A stretch of DNA of 64,000 bases from Pascua guehoae (taxonomy: Eukaryota; Basidiomycota; Tremellomycetes; Trichosporonales; Trichosporonaceae): NCBI GenBank assembly GCA_001600415.1, contig BCJX01000005.1, positions 1,978,008 to 2,042,007 of the forward strand, in the 5' to 3' direction. The position numbers and the translations under genes are program-made. Below, piece after piece: positions 19,904 to 31,555 of the stretch; the stretch's first letter is position 1, and every line of letters begins with the position of its first letter. The notes beneath the pieces were generated by a model. It worked only from the letters and a program-made list of their open reading frames with translations. It did no database searches and was not told the origin of the DNA.

Positions 19904-20964
19904 TTTTGGCTCGCAATGCATGCTTGTATGCATGTTGGGAAGGTGCGGGGGTGTCGTCAAGATGATCGAGAGCAGGGTCGAGTTTGGGAATGTTGAGATG
20001 TTGAGATGTTGTTGAATGAGAAAGAGGGGGATGGGGACAGGAGAGGTCGGTCTGAACGAGACGAGAAAGATTTGGGACTGCCCAGTCCACAGTGGTCATT
20101 CGACACTGTTGGCCGCTGACAGCTCGAACCATTGGTACGGAATGTTGTGCCTCTTGTTTGTACCAGGGACCTGGCTGGAGCTGAGCCCCTACGAATAGGG
20201 CAAGTGCTAGAGACGGCCGGGAAGGTGAAAAATGGCATTGTTCACCCGACACTGTTGGCCGTCAACAACTCGAAGAGCCAGTACGTTATCCGTACTGTCC
20301 ATGTTGTAGTGAGCGGTAGAGCGATGCATAGAATGAATGCGCGCACGAGTTGAAGCGTGCGGTGGCTCGAGCGTACGCGCGCACGTGCGACGGCGCGTGC
20401 GCGTGCGAGGCTCGAGTCTGGACAACAGTCCATCTGGACAGGTGTGTCGGGAAATTCTTGAGACTGCCACTACTGTGAGCTCGGTCTAGGTCGAAGTTGT
20501 GCGTGGACACTCTCTAGACCAATGCAATGGCACGGCAAGCGGGTACACTGCAAGCCGGTACAGTACACTGACGCTTCCTGCTTGTCATATCCCACCTGTC
20601 CTGCGCGGTGCTCTATATACGTGCCGTACACACACATTCGCTTAATGTGGTAGTCTCATGACTTTTCGGACACACCTGCACACACACGTGAACCGAACAG
20701 AGCTCGTCACTGTGCACCCCACTCCCCCACCGGCTGGACCCCCCGACTCAAACTGTCCCGGTGAGCAACGACGGCGTACAAGCTCGAGACACCATTAGGA
20801 CCAACATTCATTACTTGCACGTTACAGCTCTCGCAAGCTCTATTGTCCATACGGCTACACTCTACCCAAAGCGGCCCAGAACCGCCGACTGACCTCTCAC
20901 AATTCGTCCTAACCCGCAACCCGCCGACCTCGTCCCTCACCCTCACCTAACACCCACCCCGGCC
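19904..20964. other. Intergenic with dispersed repeat copy B
   Basis: No protein gene is supported. The stretch 20035-20280 carries the second repeat segment. Within it, CGACACTGTTGGCCG followed by CTCGAA occurs twice (about 20098 and 20243). The remainder up to the convergent 3' end of the hydrolase gene shows no feature. Confidence 0.5.
20035..20255. repeat. Dispersed repeat, second segment (copy B)
   Basis: Partner of 16405-16745. It shares ordered words from GACAGGAG to ATGGCATT. It is shorter than copy A and contains an internal direct duplication of CGACACTGTTGGCCG. Confidence 0.6.
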
Positions 20965-21858
20965 TCACCCAAACCGCGCCCCCAAATGCCCACCCCACGT
21001 AGCCCGCCGCCTCGCGCGCAACCTGGTATACCACACCTCCGCCCCCTGCGCCGCCCCCTCGACCACCACAGCGCTGCGGGCCACCTGCCCACCCCGCCCG
21101 TCGAACCCGCCAAACATCCCGATCCCAAGGTCGGTGACCACCGCGGGGCCCGTCGCCGCGACGTCGACGACGGGCTTGCCCTCTGGCTCGTAGACGCCAA
21201 AGACGGAGTAGTTGAACAGCGAGGCGTTAAAGTGCACAAGCGCGACGTGCGTCGCGAGCACGAGCGGGACTTTGGCGACCCACGCACTCGACGCGTTCAG
21301 TCCCACCTCGGCCAGGCGCGCGCGGAGGGCGGGCGCGTAGGTTTGCGAGGTGAGGGGCCGGAGGTCGAGGGTCGGATACCCCGGTGCCGAGTAGTTGCCC
21401 TCCGGTGCGATGGGGGCCGGCACGGGATTGCGCGGAGTGATTACAACTGTGTTCGGACTTCCCAGGACCGAGGCGGCGAGGCGCGCCTCCCAGTCGATAG
21501 GCTCTAGACCCAGCACGTCGTCGAGAACACGGTACGCCGCCGCCTGCGCGACGTACATCCCCACACCCGCGTCGTTGGCCATGACAGCCACCCCCACACC
21601 GGAGCCGGGGAGGCGGATGACCCACGACGACTGGCCGGGCACAGCGCCGTTGTGCTGCGATACTTGGTGGCCCCGGTATGTGTCCACTACAGTTGCGAGG
21701 CCGTACGACGGCGCCGAGAGTTGGGGGAAGGCCGAGGGGAGGCCCATGCCGATCACGGGGAGGGAGGATGCGGTGAGGAGGGCAGCGGGGAGGGGGGAGG
21801 GGGAGAGGAGGGCGCGGAGCCATTTGGTCTGGGGGTTAGCTGTGATGGGCGCGAGGAA

Positions 21859-21893
<35 letters not shown>

Positions 21894-24277
21894 GGTAGTG
21901 GACAGAATGGGTGCGGAGAGGAAGTGGGGAGCGAGTCCACATGGGAAGGGTGTTCAGAGGGCCAGCGTGTTAGGATGGCGAATGCGTTCAAGTGTTCTGA
22001 TGGCGGGTGCTGTGATGGCGAGTGCTCTGATGGCGAGTGCTCTGATGGCGAGCTTTCAAATGGCGAGTGTTGAGATGGGAGTTCAAATGGCGAGTGTTCA
22101 GATACTCAACAGCAGTGGACGAGGCGAGCCAAAGTACGCCTCGCTCGGCATGGCTGTGCCCACTACAGTCGTCGTCGTGCAGCAGCCAGTTCCGGGCGCC
22201 GCCCTCCCGCCCGCTGAGCGAACGAGGCAAGAGATGAGATGCAACAGTAGAGGAAGCGCAGCGGCAGAGAAACCCAAACAGCAGAGCCCGCACAGATCCA
22301 GCACAACAGCACAGCCAGTAAACCCTCCCCCTTATCCAACTCAAGCACCCACGCCTCCGCACACTCACCATATCCTTCGCACAAGTAATAACCCCCGCAG
22401 CCCCAGCCGCCTCAACCCCATCCCCGTCCGTCCACCACCCAATTGCCTCCGCCTCGCCTGTACACCCAGGGCCGTGCCCGCCCGAGTTGACACACGCGGT
22501 CAAGTTGATACCTGTGCGCACGTAGCCGTCGACGAGGCGGCCTGTAGCGCGTGCCTCGGTCGCGTTGTAGTAGGTAGATCTCATCTTGAGCGGCCGGAGC
22601 ATCGTGGCGCGGACGTAGTCCACAAACGGCGTGCCCGTGAGGGCGGGGACGATGGTGGAGAGGGCGATGTACGGGAGGTTTGTGTATTGGTACCATTGTC
22701 GGGCGTCGGCGGTGGGGCGGAGGGAGCGGAGGGTCGCGGTGGTTATGGATGCGGGGGAGGTGCTGGGTGTTAGCGGCTGGGCATGAGGTGGGGAGGTCGG
22801 GGTAGTGGTGGGTAGGGTGGTTGCCAGGCGGGATTTGCCAGAGGAGCAAGGAGAGGAGAGTGAACGGTCGTAGGGGGGGATGTCAGAAGTGAGAATGGAA
22901 TATAACAGCGAGCGGACCAGAGCGTGGGAGAGGGAGGGCACCGAGAGAAGAGGGAGAAGAGAGGAGCATTAGAGGGAGCCGGCATATTACGGGTGTGCGG
23001 CGCACAATACGCCACAACGGGGGCAGCAGACATGAACGCCCACGATGCCAGATGAAGTGGCCGGCTGAATAGAAAACAAGAACACAAGGTGAGATGGAGG
23101 ACCAGTGACGACGTGAAGCGCTACGTGAATGAATGGCCAGCGGGAGGACCAGCTTGAAACGGATGCAAGAAAGACGAAACAACACAAGGCAGAGTCACTC
23201 ACGTCCACGCCCAATCGTGCGCCGGTAACCCCGACCGCATCGCTAAGCGTCAGTTCCAGCACCAGCACCACAAGACTCAGCCCCTTGCTCTACCCCACAC
23301 CCAAACCCAACCCTCGCGCCACCCTCTCTCTCACCCCGTTCCGTGACGCACCCAAGAGGTCGACCATGTCGAGGTGCACACTCGCATACGGGTCCAACAG
23401 CCCCCACTGCGGAATCACATCGGCGGCCTTTGTGGCGAGCGAAAAGTTTGCCGCCGGCGTCGTTCTGTTGCCCAACGGCGTGTTGTTGGCGATGAGCATG
23501 CCGAGGGCGAGGGCCGTGAAGAGCTTTGAGTTGGAGGCGATGGCGAAGAGCGACTGGGTGTTAGCGTTTTCAGGCCAGATACGTTGCGGAGTTGGGATAG
23601 GGAAGGAGGCCGGATGGGCCGGGATGTGCGAGGTGGCCGCCTGCAGGGTACGTATTCTCTCGGCGACAGGCAAAAATAGAGAGCAGAGAGCATCCTCAGC
23701 GCCCAAGTTGGCCTTCTGGTCCGACAGCCGAGTGGGACCCAGCCATAACCACCCATACCAACTACCCATATCAACTACCCATACCAACTACCCATACCAA
23801 CCATGCCAGCATGCCACAAGCACAAACCAAACCCACCCGATCAGTCACCGGATCCCCCCTCGTATTCGCCGTCCCAAACACGGCCGTCTCGCTCCGCCAC
23901 CCCTCCGCCCCATCCCCATCCCCATACTCTGGCGCCGCGACGACCGCGACAGCGAGGCCGGGCACGTTCCACCGCTCGCGCAGGGCGGCAATGTACGCGC
24001 GCGTGCAGTTGGAGAGGAGGGGGTGTGGCCATGCTGGCTCCGAGGCGGCGGCCGAGGCGGAGACGGAGGCAGAGGTGGAGGTCGAGTCGCAGTCACAGGC
24101 AGGCGACGCAGAGGGAGACGTAGAGGCAGAGTCGCAGTCGACTGCAGAGGATGTGGGCACGGGGGTGGAGCACGGCGTCGAGGTGCCCCATGCAGAGTCG
24201 AGGGTGGATGGGGATTGTCCTGCGGTGGTGTCTGGAGACCAGGCCCATATACATGGGACGAAGAGTAGCAGGCGCAT
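20965..24277 (-). CDS. Secreted beta-lactamase-like serine hydrolase
   Basis: Five exons close in phase: 24277-23837, 23553-23352, 23242-23203, 22762-22369 and 21828-20965, giving 646 residues and a TGA stop. It starts with a hydrophobic signal peptide (MRLLLFVPCIWAW) and a Ser/Asp-rich low-complexity stretch. The penicillin-binding/class C beta-lactamase fold follows. The S-x-x-K motif is in AIASNSKLFTALALG (Ser154, Lys157), the conserved RSGLPAHDWAWT is spread over the small third exon, Y-x-N is at 254-256 (YTN), and H-x-G at 418-420 (HNGAVPG) stands for KTG. All catalytic motifs are present, so it should be active as a secreted esterase or peptidase-like hydrolase. Fungal members rarely act as true antibiotic-resistance enzymes and the substrate is unknown. 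The C-terminal 200 residues form a lipocalin-like extension common in this family. Introns are long (109-540 nt) and repeat-filled. Confidence 0.87.
21859..21892. repeat. Poly-G tract, 34 bp
   Basis: 34 consecutive G on the plus strand lie in the last intron of the hydrolase gene, about 30 bases upstream of its acceptor. On the transcribed strand this is a poly-C run in the polypyrimidine region. Confidence 0.95.
21973..22107. repeat. Minisatellite in hydrolase intron
   Basis: Degenerate 15-17-bp units of the type GATGGCGAGTGCTCT and AAATGGCGAGTGTTC, about eight copies, lie in the same 540-nt intron as the poly-G tract. Confidence 0.85.
23754..23805. repeat. Short tandem repeat in hydrolase intron 1
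   Basis: About four units of ACTACCCATACCA with small variations lie near the donor end of the first intron (minus-strand gene). Confidence 0.8.
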
Positions 24278-25459
24278 GGTGCGGGTCTTGGCGTGTCGCC
24301 AAGACGGAGGAGAATCGCTTGGGGAGACGGGTTGGTGGTTGCGGGATGTAGGATGGCGCTGAGTCGAGGCCGAGGGGAAGATTTGGGCGTGCGTCAATGC
24401 GCGCTCCGAGTCGAGTCTAGACAAGTCGAGGTGCAGGTAGGTGGGTTGGATGAGAACGAGGTCAGTGGTGTCAGTGAAACGGCGGTTGCATGGCTGTTTA
24501 TATCCCCATGGATCCCATGGAGCTTATACTCGAGCTGGCAACTGGCTTCTAGATGCCCAGAACGAGTAACGCGGTCGTTACCGTGCCCCGTGCCGTGCGC
24601 AGTGTTTACGTTGTTGACAGGTGGCGCCCAAGGTTACCCCAGGTTGCCCCAGGTCCCGCCCAGGTCCCCAGTAATGTTAATGTTGTGCGAGTGCCGTCAG
24701 CGTCGTGAGCTCGTGATCTATCTATCGTTTTTCTTCTTGCACCTCTTGCAGTTGCGTGCCTGGGGTTGTGCCTGCTGAACGCTGCCTGTCCCGTGGATCA
24801 TGACGTCATGTTTACCAAACTGCATGGCACTGGGTACGAGCTGCGAGCTGCCTCTTTCAGTGGTACTTGGTCTTTGATGTCAAACACACACACTGCTGAT
24901 CATGCATTCTCTCGCACGCTGCACTTCACGTCGTTCCAAAGCGTTCCTCTTCAGCCCCGAGCAAGGTCACAGTAAACAACACAAAGTAGCGACACTGTCT
25001 CGACCGATCGAACGAAACCCAGCCATTAAATTTGCGACAGGGCATTATTCTGCAACATCGTCGTCACCCTCCAGCGCCCTCCAGAACAGGGAGAGTTACA
25101 CACAGATACAGGATCTCGAGGGGGGTGAGTGTGGAAGAATAGAGGGGACACCTGCAAAACGCAGTGCAACGTGGTGGATAGTTGTACATAAGGACTGGAG
25201 ACACTCTCTTGTTTCCTCCCGTCAGCTGTTTCCAACACTTGATTCTTCGATTATGAATGGCAACAGGAGGAACCCCACTCATGATCACTGCATAAATTTG
25301 AACAAGCCCAAAGACCTGTCATCCTTTGGCACTCTCCTAACAATGTAATTCACAATCGGTGCATACACCACAACATATTTCTTTGTTTATTCGGAATTCT
25401 GGACGGGTCCCACTCTTAATTTTGCGTCGTCACCACTGATGAGAGTCTCTGTACGCCCC
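24278..25459. other. Intergenic between two minus-strand genes
   Basis: This contains the promoter of the hydrolase gene and the 3' flank of the transporter gene. A 148-codon plus-strand frame (24902-25348) has neither homology cues nor splice support. Short CCCAGGTTGCC-like repeats lie near 24630-24665. Nothing else is seen. Confidence 0.5.
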
Positions 25460-27606
25460 CTAGTGCGCGGCGCCGAGGGTCATGGCCGCATACTCGGGGT
25501 CCTTTTCAATGCCGCCGACCTCTTCAAAGTTGTACAGCCCCTCGAGCTCGGCATCCTTGTTGCGGCCAATGTACCGCTTGATGACCCAGGGCAGCCACGT
25601 TTTCGTCTGGTACCCCGCGTACTTGCCGGTGGGGACGCCAAAGACATAGTCGAGCTCTTCGAGGGTGAGCATCTTTGTCTCGGGGACAAAGAGGAAGATC
25701 ATGATGCACGCAATGACGTTTAGGCCGGCGTAGAATCCAAAGGCGCCCTGGAGATGTCAGCTGGGATACAGTGTTGTTGGTGGGGTGTACGCACCGTGGG
25801 CGTCATGGCCTTTTCCATACGGGGCCAAGTGAGCGAGAGGACGAAAGACCAGAAAAAGCAGGTGGCGACTGCGAATCCCATCCCGACTGCATGGTCAGCA
25901 TATCCTCAAATCGTAGAAAAATGGACAAAGGCACTCACCTTCACGGTGGGTGATTGGAAAGACCTCTGCAGAGTAGGCGAATGGGACGGGTCCCTCGCCG
26001 ACACTGTAGAACATGGCAAAGATGTAGATGAAGAGCGCGACGAGGGCGAGTTTGAGCTTGGGATCGTCGATGAGAAAGCAGAACCCGGCCGCGAGCAGGC
26101 TCCATGCCATGTTTGGAAACGTCGAGAGGAGGAGGTTGCGGCGCCCAAACGTGTCGATTGTAAACACTGCCGGGATGGCAAACACAAAGTTGATGAGACC
26201 GAATCCAAACGACGCAAACAGAGCCTGCTTGGCGCTGTACCCGCTCTCCGAGAAGATTGAGCTCGAGTAGAAGGCAATAATGTTGATGCCGCACATTTGC
26301 TGTGCGATCATGACGACAAACGACGCGAGCGAGGCGCGCCGGACGCGCGGGATCGTAAAGAGCTGCACAAAACGCGAGAGGTAGTTTGAGCTCCCGATCG
26401 CGGCGTATTCCTCCTCGAGCTGGCAGTGGACATAGTACAGGTCGCGCGCCGCTTGGAGGGGCGAGTTGCGCAGGCGGAGCAGGGACCGGAAGGCCTTTTG
26501 GTAACGGCCCTTTTTCATCAGCCAGCGTGGCGACTCGGGGCAAAAGTAGATGCCGAGAACGAGTCTGTTTGGCGTCAGCACAGCGGCACTGAATAGAACA
26601 GAAAATATAATAGAATTCGGCCCGAGGCTTGGCTTTCACTCACGGCACGGCGGGGATAAATGCAGATCCGAGCTGGAGGCGCCACGCAATCTTGCCCATG
26701 TTCATGACGACCAGGTTGGCTAATAAAATGTGAGCCAGAGTCAAAGGCCGGGTCCAAGCACGCCAAGTACGCACCACTAAAACCGAGAAAGATGCCAAAG
26801 GCTGTCCAGAGCTGCCACGACATGACGAGCCCGCCACGCACGGAAGCGGGGACATTTTCGGACGTAAAGATCGGCACAGTGGCGCCCTTGAGGCCCATGC
26901 CGATACCCATGAGGAGGCGGGTGATGAGGAGCTGGTGCCAGTTTTGCGAAAGCGCCGAGCCGATGGGGGTGAGGAGTACAAAGACGCCCGAGACGAAAAT
27001 GGCCCCGCGGCGGCCGATGAGGTTGTTGAGCGGGTCGTTGAGCCAGCACCCGAGCACGGCCGAGGCGAGGTAGGGTGCGCCGTTGACGGCGCCGACAATC
27101 CACGAGTTGCGCTCGGCGTTGGGCGCGCCGTGTGCGTCATTGATGCCGAATTCCATGGGGAAACTCAGGTTGGCGCCGTTGGACCCCGTCTGGTCCCAGC
27201 CCTGCACGCACGCGCCGACCGACGCCATGATGACGGTGAACAAGAGGGCAAATGGCTGCGACCACTTGTGTGTCGTCTCGCGGAGCAGGACCGCCCGGTC
27301 CGCTTCGTCTAGCTCGGGATACGACTCGAACCGGTGCGGGTTCTGCCCCACCAGCGCAGCCTTGCGGAACAGCTTGGTGTCTTCGAACCCGTACTTGAGG
27401 CAGAAATTGTCCACGTCGTGGAAGAGCTCCTCCTTGGGGATACCAAAGAGTGGGTTCTGGATCCTGTGCATGGTGAGCCTCGGATCTCGTGGTGCCCCAC
27501 AGCAAACTACTTACTTTGCCGACACATTCTGGTTGATGTTCTGGACGTGCTCGGCGCGGCTCTCGCGCCGTTCAACGTGCAGTGAACCTGTCTTGTCGTC
27601 TGACAT
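25460..27606 (-). CDS. MFS sugar/polyol transporter
   Basis: Six exons close in phase: 27606-27515, 27463-26775, 26719-26644, 26564-25939, 25886-25795 and 25747-25460, giving 620 residues. It has twelve predicted hydrophobic segments and the signatures of the sugar-porter family. These include GRR after TM2 ([14 protein letters not shown]), PESPRWL at the start of the central cytoplasmic loop, [10 protein letters not shown] in the second half, and the [14 protein letters not shown] ending after TM12. It would move a hexose, pentose, polyol or related acid by facilitated diffusion or proton symport across the plasma membrane. The substrate cannot be fixed from motifs. The long N-terminal tail (about 90 residues) is cytoplasmic. 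It is transcribed divergently from a Zn2Cys6 regulator 422 bp away, which suggests substrate-responsive control. Confidence 0.92.
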
Positions 27607-28028
27607 GTCGTCTTGTTCTTCTCGTTGGAAAGTGGGGTCGAGTGGGGTTGGTGTCTGTTGATCTGTGGAGCACCGAGCCCATTATATAAATCCAAAGACC
27701 CCACTCACACGTCCAGAAAAAGCCACAGCCAAGAGATTGGACTCCTCTGCCGACATTTCTCCGGACAGGCGGGAGGCGGCGCCGCCTCCCGCTCGCCACC
27801 TGGTGCGTCATTTCATCTACATCTCTGAACATTCATGCTTAGTTTTGCCATTCTGCCGAGATGGCCACCAGCAGCCGTGCATAACCGCCGGTGCCCCGGC
27901 CCCTGTTGCCCACACGATATCGAGGGTGATTGCTACCTCCATGGAGCGCAATCTCCTTGGGTAGAAACATGTGGAGCAGAGGCGTGCCTCGATAATCCCC
28001 TAATCACAGGCGGCCATAAATACCGCCA
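27607..28028. promoter_or_regulatory. Shared divergent promoter of transporter and Zn2Cys6 regulator
   Basis: These 422 bp separate the ATG codons of the transporter (minus) and the zinc-cluster factor (plus). A TATATAA word lies at about 27683-27689, roughly 80 bp from the transporter ATG. A perfect palindrome near the middle is listed separately. No gene fits inside. Confidence 0.7.
27769..27792. promoter_or_regulatory. Perfect 24-bp palindrome with CGG/CCG half-sites
   Basis: The half GCGGGAGGCGGC is followed at once by its exact reverse complement. The centre reads CGGCGCCG, that is CGG-N2-CCG, and the outer arms carry a second inverted CGG/CCG pair. Gal4-type dimers bind inverted or everted CGG triplets, so this is a good candidate operator for the neighbouring regulator. 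The palindrome is seen; the function is inferred. Confidence 0.6.
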
Positions 28029-30882
28029 ATGTCAGAACGTACGGCCCCACGGTCCGCCTTCCTAGTAATAATGCCCACTCCGCGTACTCGTACGCGTACA
28101 CCGAGCGGGACTCCGTCAGACGAAGCGCCCCTGCACCGCACGGTACGTGCCCTTGTTGACGATGACACTTTGTTGACAGCCAAGTCGTGTGCCGAATGCT
28201 ACCGCCGGAAACGCAAGGTCCGTACCGCGTGCTAATGTCACCGGGCGTGGCTCATCCGTCCTGCCCCAGTGTGACCGACGGTTGCCGTGCAGCCTCTGCG
28301 TGCGCTACTCGAAACAATGCCACTATAACCAGTTTCAAGGGCGCCCCACAAAGGAGTCAGTTCTGGACGGCGGGCGTTGCCCGAGCTAATTTACCCCGCA
28401 GGCAGGTAGACAACCTTCAAGATCAGGTGGATCAGCTGCGGCGCCTGCTCACGAGATTCATGCCCGATGTCGATCTGGACCAAGTGATCGGGAGTTCCTC
28501 TGCACAGCCCGACCACGCTGTTGGTCCTTCTTCGTCTCCCCCAGTGGTATCTGGAACACCACACGTTGGCCAATATCAAACCAACCCAGAATACGACGGT
28601 CATATTGAGACCCATAGCCACGCGCTGCATGCTCCCAACGAGCCCACCGATGGTCCCCATGCAACCCACACGCCTACGCCCTACCCAACTGCCATCGTCC
28701 ACCACGATCCCACACCCATGCAAGATCCCCAGCCCTCCCCTCCCCAAACCGCTCCTCGGACCGTAACTGCCCATGCTGTGCCCCAGGACAGCTCACCCGC
28801 CTTTTCCATCAACCAGTCGCCTCTCACGGGCAGGTCGCAGCCGGGCACCGTCGAGGTATTTGAGCGCCAGCCAAAGTCGGCGGCAGGCTACGAGTGGAAC
28901 GAGCGCCACAAGCGCCTGTCGGGGCATGACGGGACGGCATCCCTGGGCAGCGACCCGGACGGTAAGGGGTATCTCGGTTTGTATACTAGCTGTTCACTAT
29001 TATCCTTGATGATGCTGATTATTGGTGCAGGCTTTGCCTCTGGCGTGACATTGCTACGCATCCTGCAGATTTGTGCCGGCGGGTCCTCTCCCGACATGGA
29101 CGAAAGTCGGGCCCCTGCACGAACCCCGCTCGACACGCTGTGGGAGCCCACACACCACGACATGGAGCACTTTATTGACACGTACTTTGCAGAATACCAC
29201 ATGCAGTACCCGATTGTCCACCAGGCGATATTCCGCGCCCAGTGGAACCAGCTCATCCCCCGGCCTCCGCGCCCACAGTCAGTCCATGTCCAAATGGACA
29301 AATATTTAGTCTTCTCGCTCACCTCACGCCCAGGTGGCAGCTGCTCCTCGACGTCGTCCTTGCCGTCGGGGCATTCTGCGCCTCGCAGCCCGACCACGTC
29401 ACGCACTATTTTCTCGAGCGCGCCGTCGGCGCCATTACCGTCGACCACCTCGAGTCGGGCAGTCTCACGCTTGTACAGGGCTTTTGTCTGCTCGCCAACC
29501 TCATCCAAAAGATGAACAAGCCAAACGCGTCGTATGTCTACCTAGGTCCGTTCTCGAGTGTTATTCCGCCGCGGGGCAAACTGACGCTACGCAGGCATTG
29601 CCAGCCGGATGGCGGTCGGGTTGGGGCTGCACCGCGAGCTGCCGTTTTGGAATATCACGCCGTTTGAGCGCGAGATGCGGTGGGTCCTCGCACCCTCGTC
29701 TTGCAGTATGGTTCTGACGGTAGACGGCGGGTGTGGTGGATGCTCTACATTATCGATGCTGGCACCAGTGTCACGCTGGGTAGGCCGATTGTAAGCACCT
29801 GCAGATTCCACGCCGTGCTGACTCTGAGCTCCTCCCAATGGACGAATGCGACGTCAACATGGTCACCAACATGCACGATTCGGTACATTACCATGCCCAC
29901 CGCCATTGCCATGTTACTGACCACACCTACAGTCCTTTACGCCGTCGGCGTCGGCCATCCCCGCGGCAGTCACAGAGCGCACAATCTACACCAACCTGGT
30001 ATACCAATCCGACTTTCACCTGCACGCGAGCCCGCTGTACACGCAGGCCACGCGGGCGTCGCCCCCTNCCCCCGCCGAGACGCTCCGCATGGACGACCAG
30101 CTGCGCCACTGGGAGGAGACGCTGCCCGACTGGGTGCGCAGCTCGGATGTACCGCCCGGATCACGCTGGTTTGACCTCAGCCGCCAAAAGCTGTTTTGGC
30201 GCTGTTGCAACCTGCGCATCATCGTGCACCGGCGCTCGTTTCTCCAGCGCGCCTTGACGGGCAGGACGCTGTCGCGCCCCGCGGGGGCTGATGACGATCA
30301 GGCCGAGCTCCAGTCGGCGCAGCTGTGCTTGTCCAACGCGCTCAATGTCATTTCCAGCACGCATGCGTTTTTCAGTACGCGCAAGTCGGTCAATCGCTTC
30401 GAGACGTGGTATGGTCTGTGAGTCAATACATCCATAACATACCGTACCCACTTTCAAACCTCTTGCCCCCGGTACTGTATGAGCGCCACTAAACACCAGC
30501 CACTACCTCTTCCCCGCCTCGTTTGTCCTCCTGATCGCCCTCCACACCGACTGGGCCTCGGACACCGCCCAATCGTGGCGCGACGCCATCCAGCAGTGCC
30601 GCCACGTCCTCGGGCTCATGAAGGACGAACCTTTGGCGGGCCACTATCTCAACGTCGTCGACCACTTTGAGCCGCGCGATGCACCCACAGCCCTCGAACA
30701 TGCCACGACGTGGATCGACGTGCTCCAGAACAATGCGACGTGGTTTGGCACCGAGCAGCTCGACAAGGGCCATCTCTCGCCGTCAATGTGCGTAGAAGTG
30801 ATGTGCTTTTTGCTCACGCCCCAGGCTGCCGGCTGCAGACCTCGACACGCTTCTGTCGCTTTGGGGGTCGCAGGGAATGTGA
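28029..30882 (+). CDS. Zn2Cys6 (Gal4-type) fungal transcription factor
   Basis: Eleven exons close in phase: 28029-28217, 28270-28355, 28402-28961, 29031-29277, 29334-29545, 29595-29679, 29724-29790, 29829-29882, 29933-30417, 30500-30787 and 30825-30882. They give 776 residues ending GSQGM. The zinc cluster has Cys at 54, 57, 64, 70, 73 and 80 (C-x2-C-x6-C-x5-C-x2-C-x6-C), with a coiled coil right after (EQVDNLQDQVDQLRRLL). The fungal-specific middle homology region follows from about residue 290, including GLGLHRELPFW and RRRVWWMLYIIDAG. It is a nuclear activator or repressor. The start could instead be the in-frame ATG at 28071, 14 codons downstream. One ambiguous base (N at 30068) makes one residue unknown. 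Its divergent pairing with the sugar transporter suggests that the transporter is its target. Confidence 0.88.
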
Positions 30883-31555
30883 TGCGTGGCAAGTGAGGTT
30901 TGGGGTTCATAGTGGGCCCGAGTCCACATGCAGAACCAGCCATTTCTGCCTTGATACCCCTCTTGCCGTCGAGATCCTGCTTTTACCCAGTGGCCGAGTA
31001 TAATCTTCTCCTGGTCCTTTGGCACCAAGCCCAGGCGCCGTTCCGTTCTTGTGCCCATGTGTGACTTTCCAGGTCGCCAGGCGTGAGATCCTTTAGGTAT
31101 GGGGACCATTTTTTGGTCAGGGAGAGCGAGAGACAACCGACGCTGGAAGCAAGAAGCCAAGACAACACTCACCTGTATACGACCCCGTGCCCCACTCTGC
31201 CGAAAGGACGTTCGCGACACGCCAACTGAACGGCATTCACACCCACGCCCACACACCAAGCCACTTCACAGCTTGGCACGCACTCCAACTTCCACATGCC
31301 GATGCATAAGCAGTGCCCTATGGTGGCCGCGTGTCCTCCCTTCGTTATAGCAAGACAATGTAACAATGCTCTCCTCACATCCACATGTCAGGCCACCATG
31401 CTCTCCCCCCACTTCCCTTGCTTGTCTATTGTAGCATAATAGCTTACCGCTGTCTCCGTGGCCGCATTACTCCTGTACGATAATTCCACGATACTGTGCA
31501 CGTTCCGAGGCTGAGCAGCCGAGGTTCGGGCACGCCGGATATGAATGATTCACAT
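30883..31555. other. Intergenic, convergent 3' ends
   Basis: This lies between the 3' ends of the zinc-cluster gene and the karyopherin gene. Overlapping frames up to 158 codons on the minus strand have no support. No RNA gene or repeat is seen. Confidence 0.5.

Noticed and set aside
21652..24268. Plus-strand frames of 373 and 379 codons
   Set aside because: They are antisense to the hydrolase gene, whose five exons close in phase and carry all catalytic motifs. The frames are GC-rich shadows.
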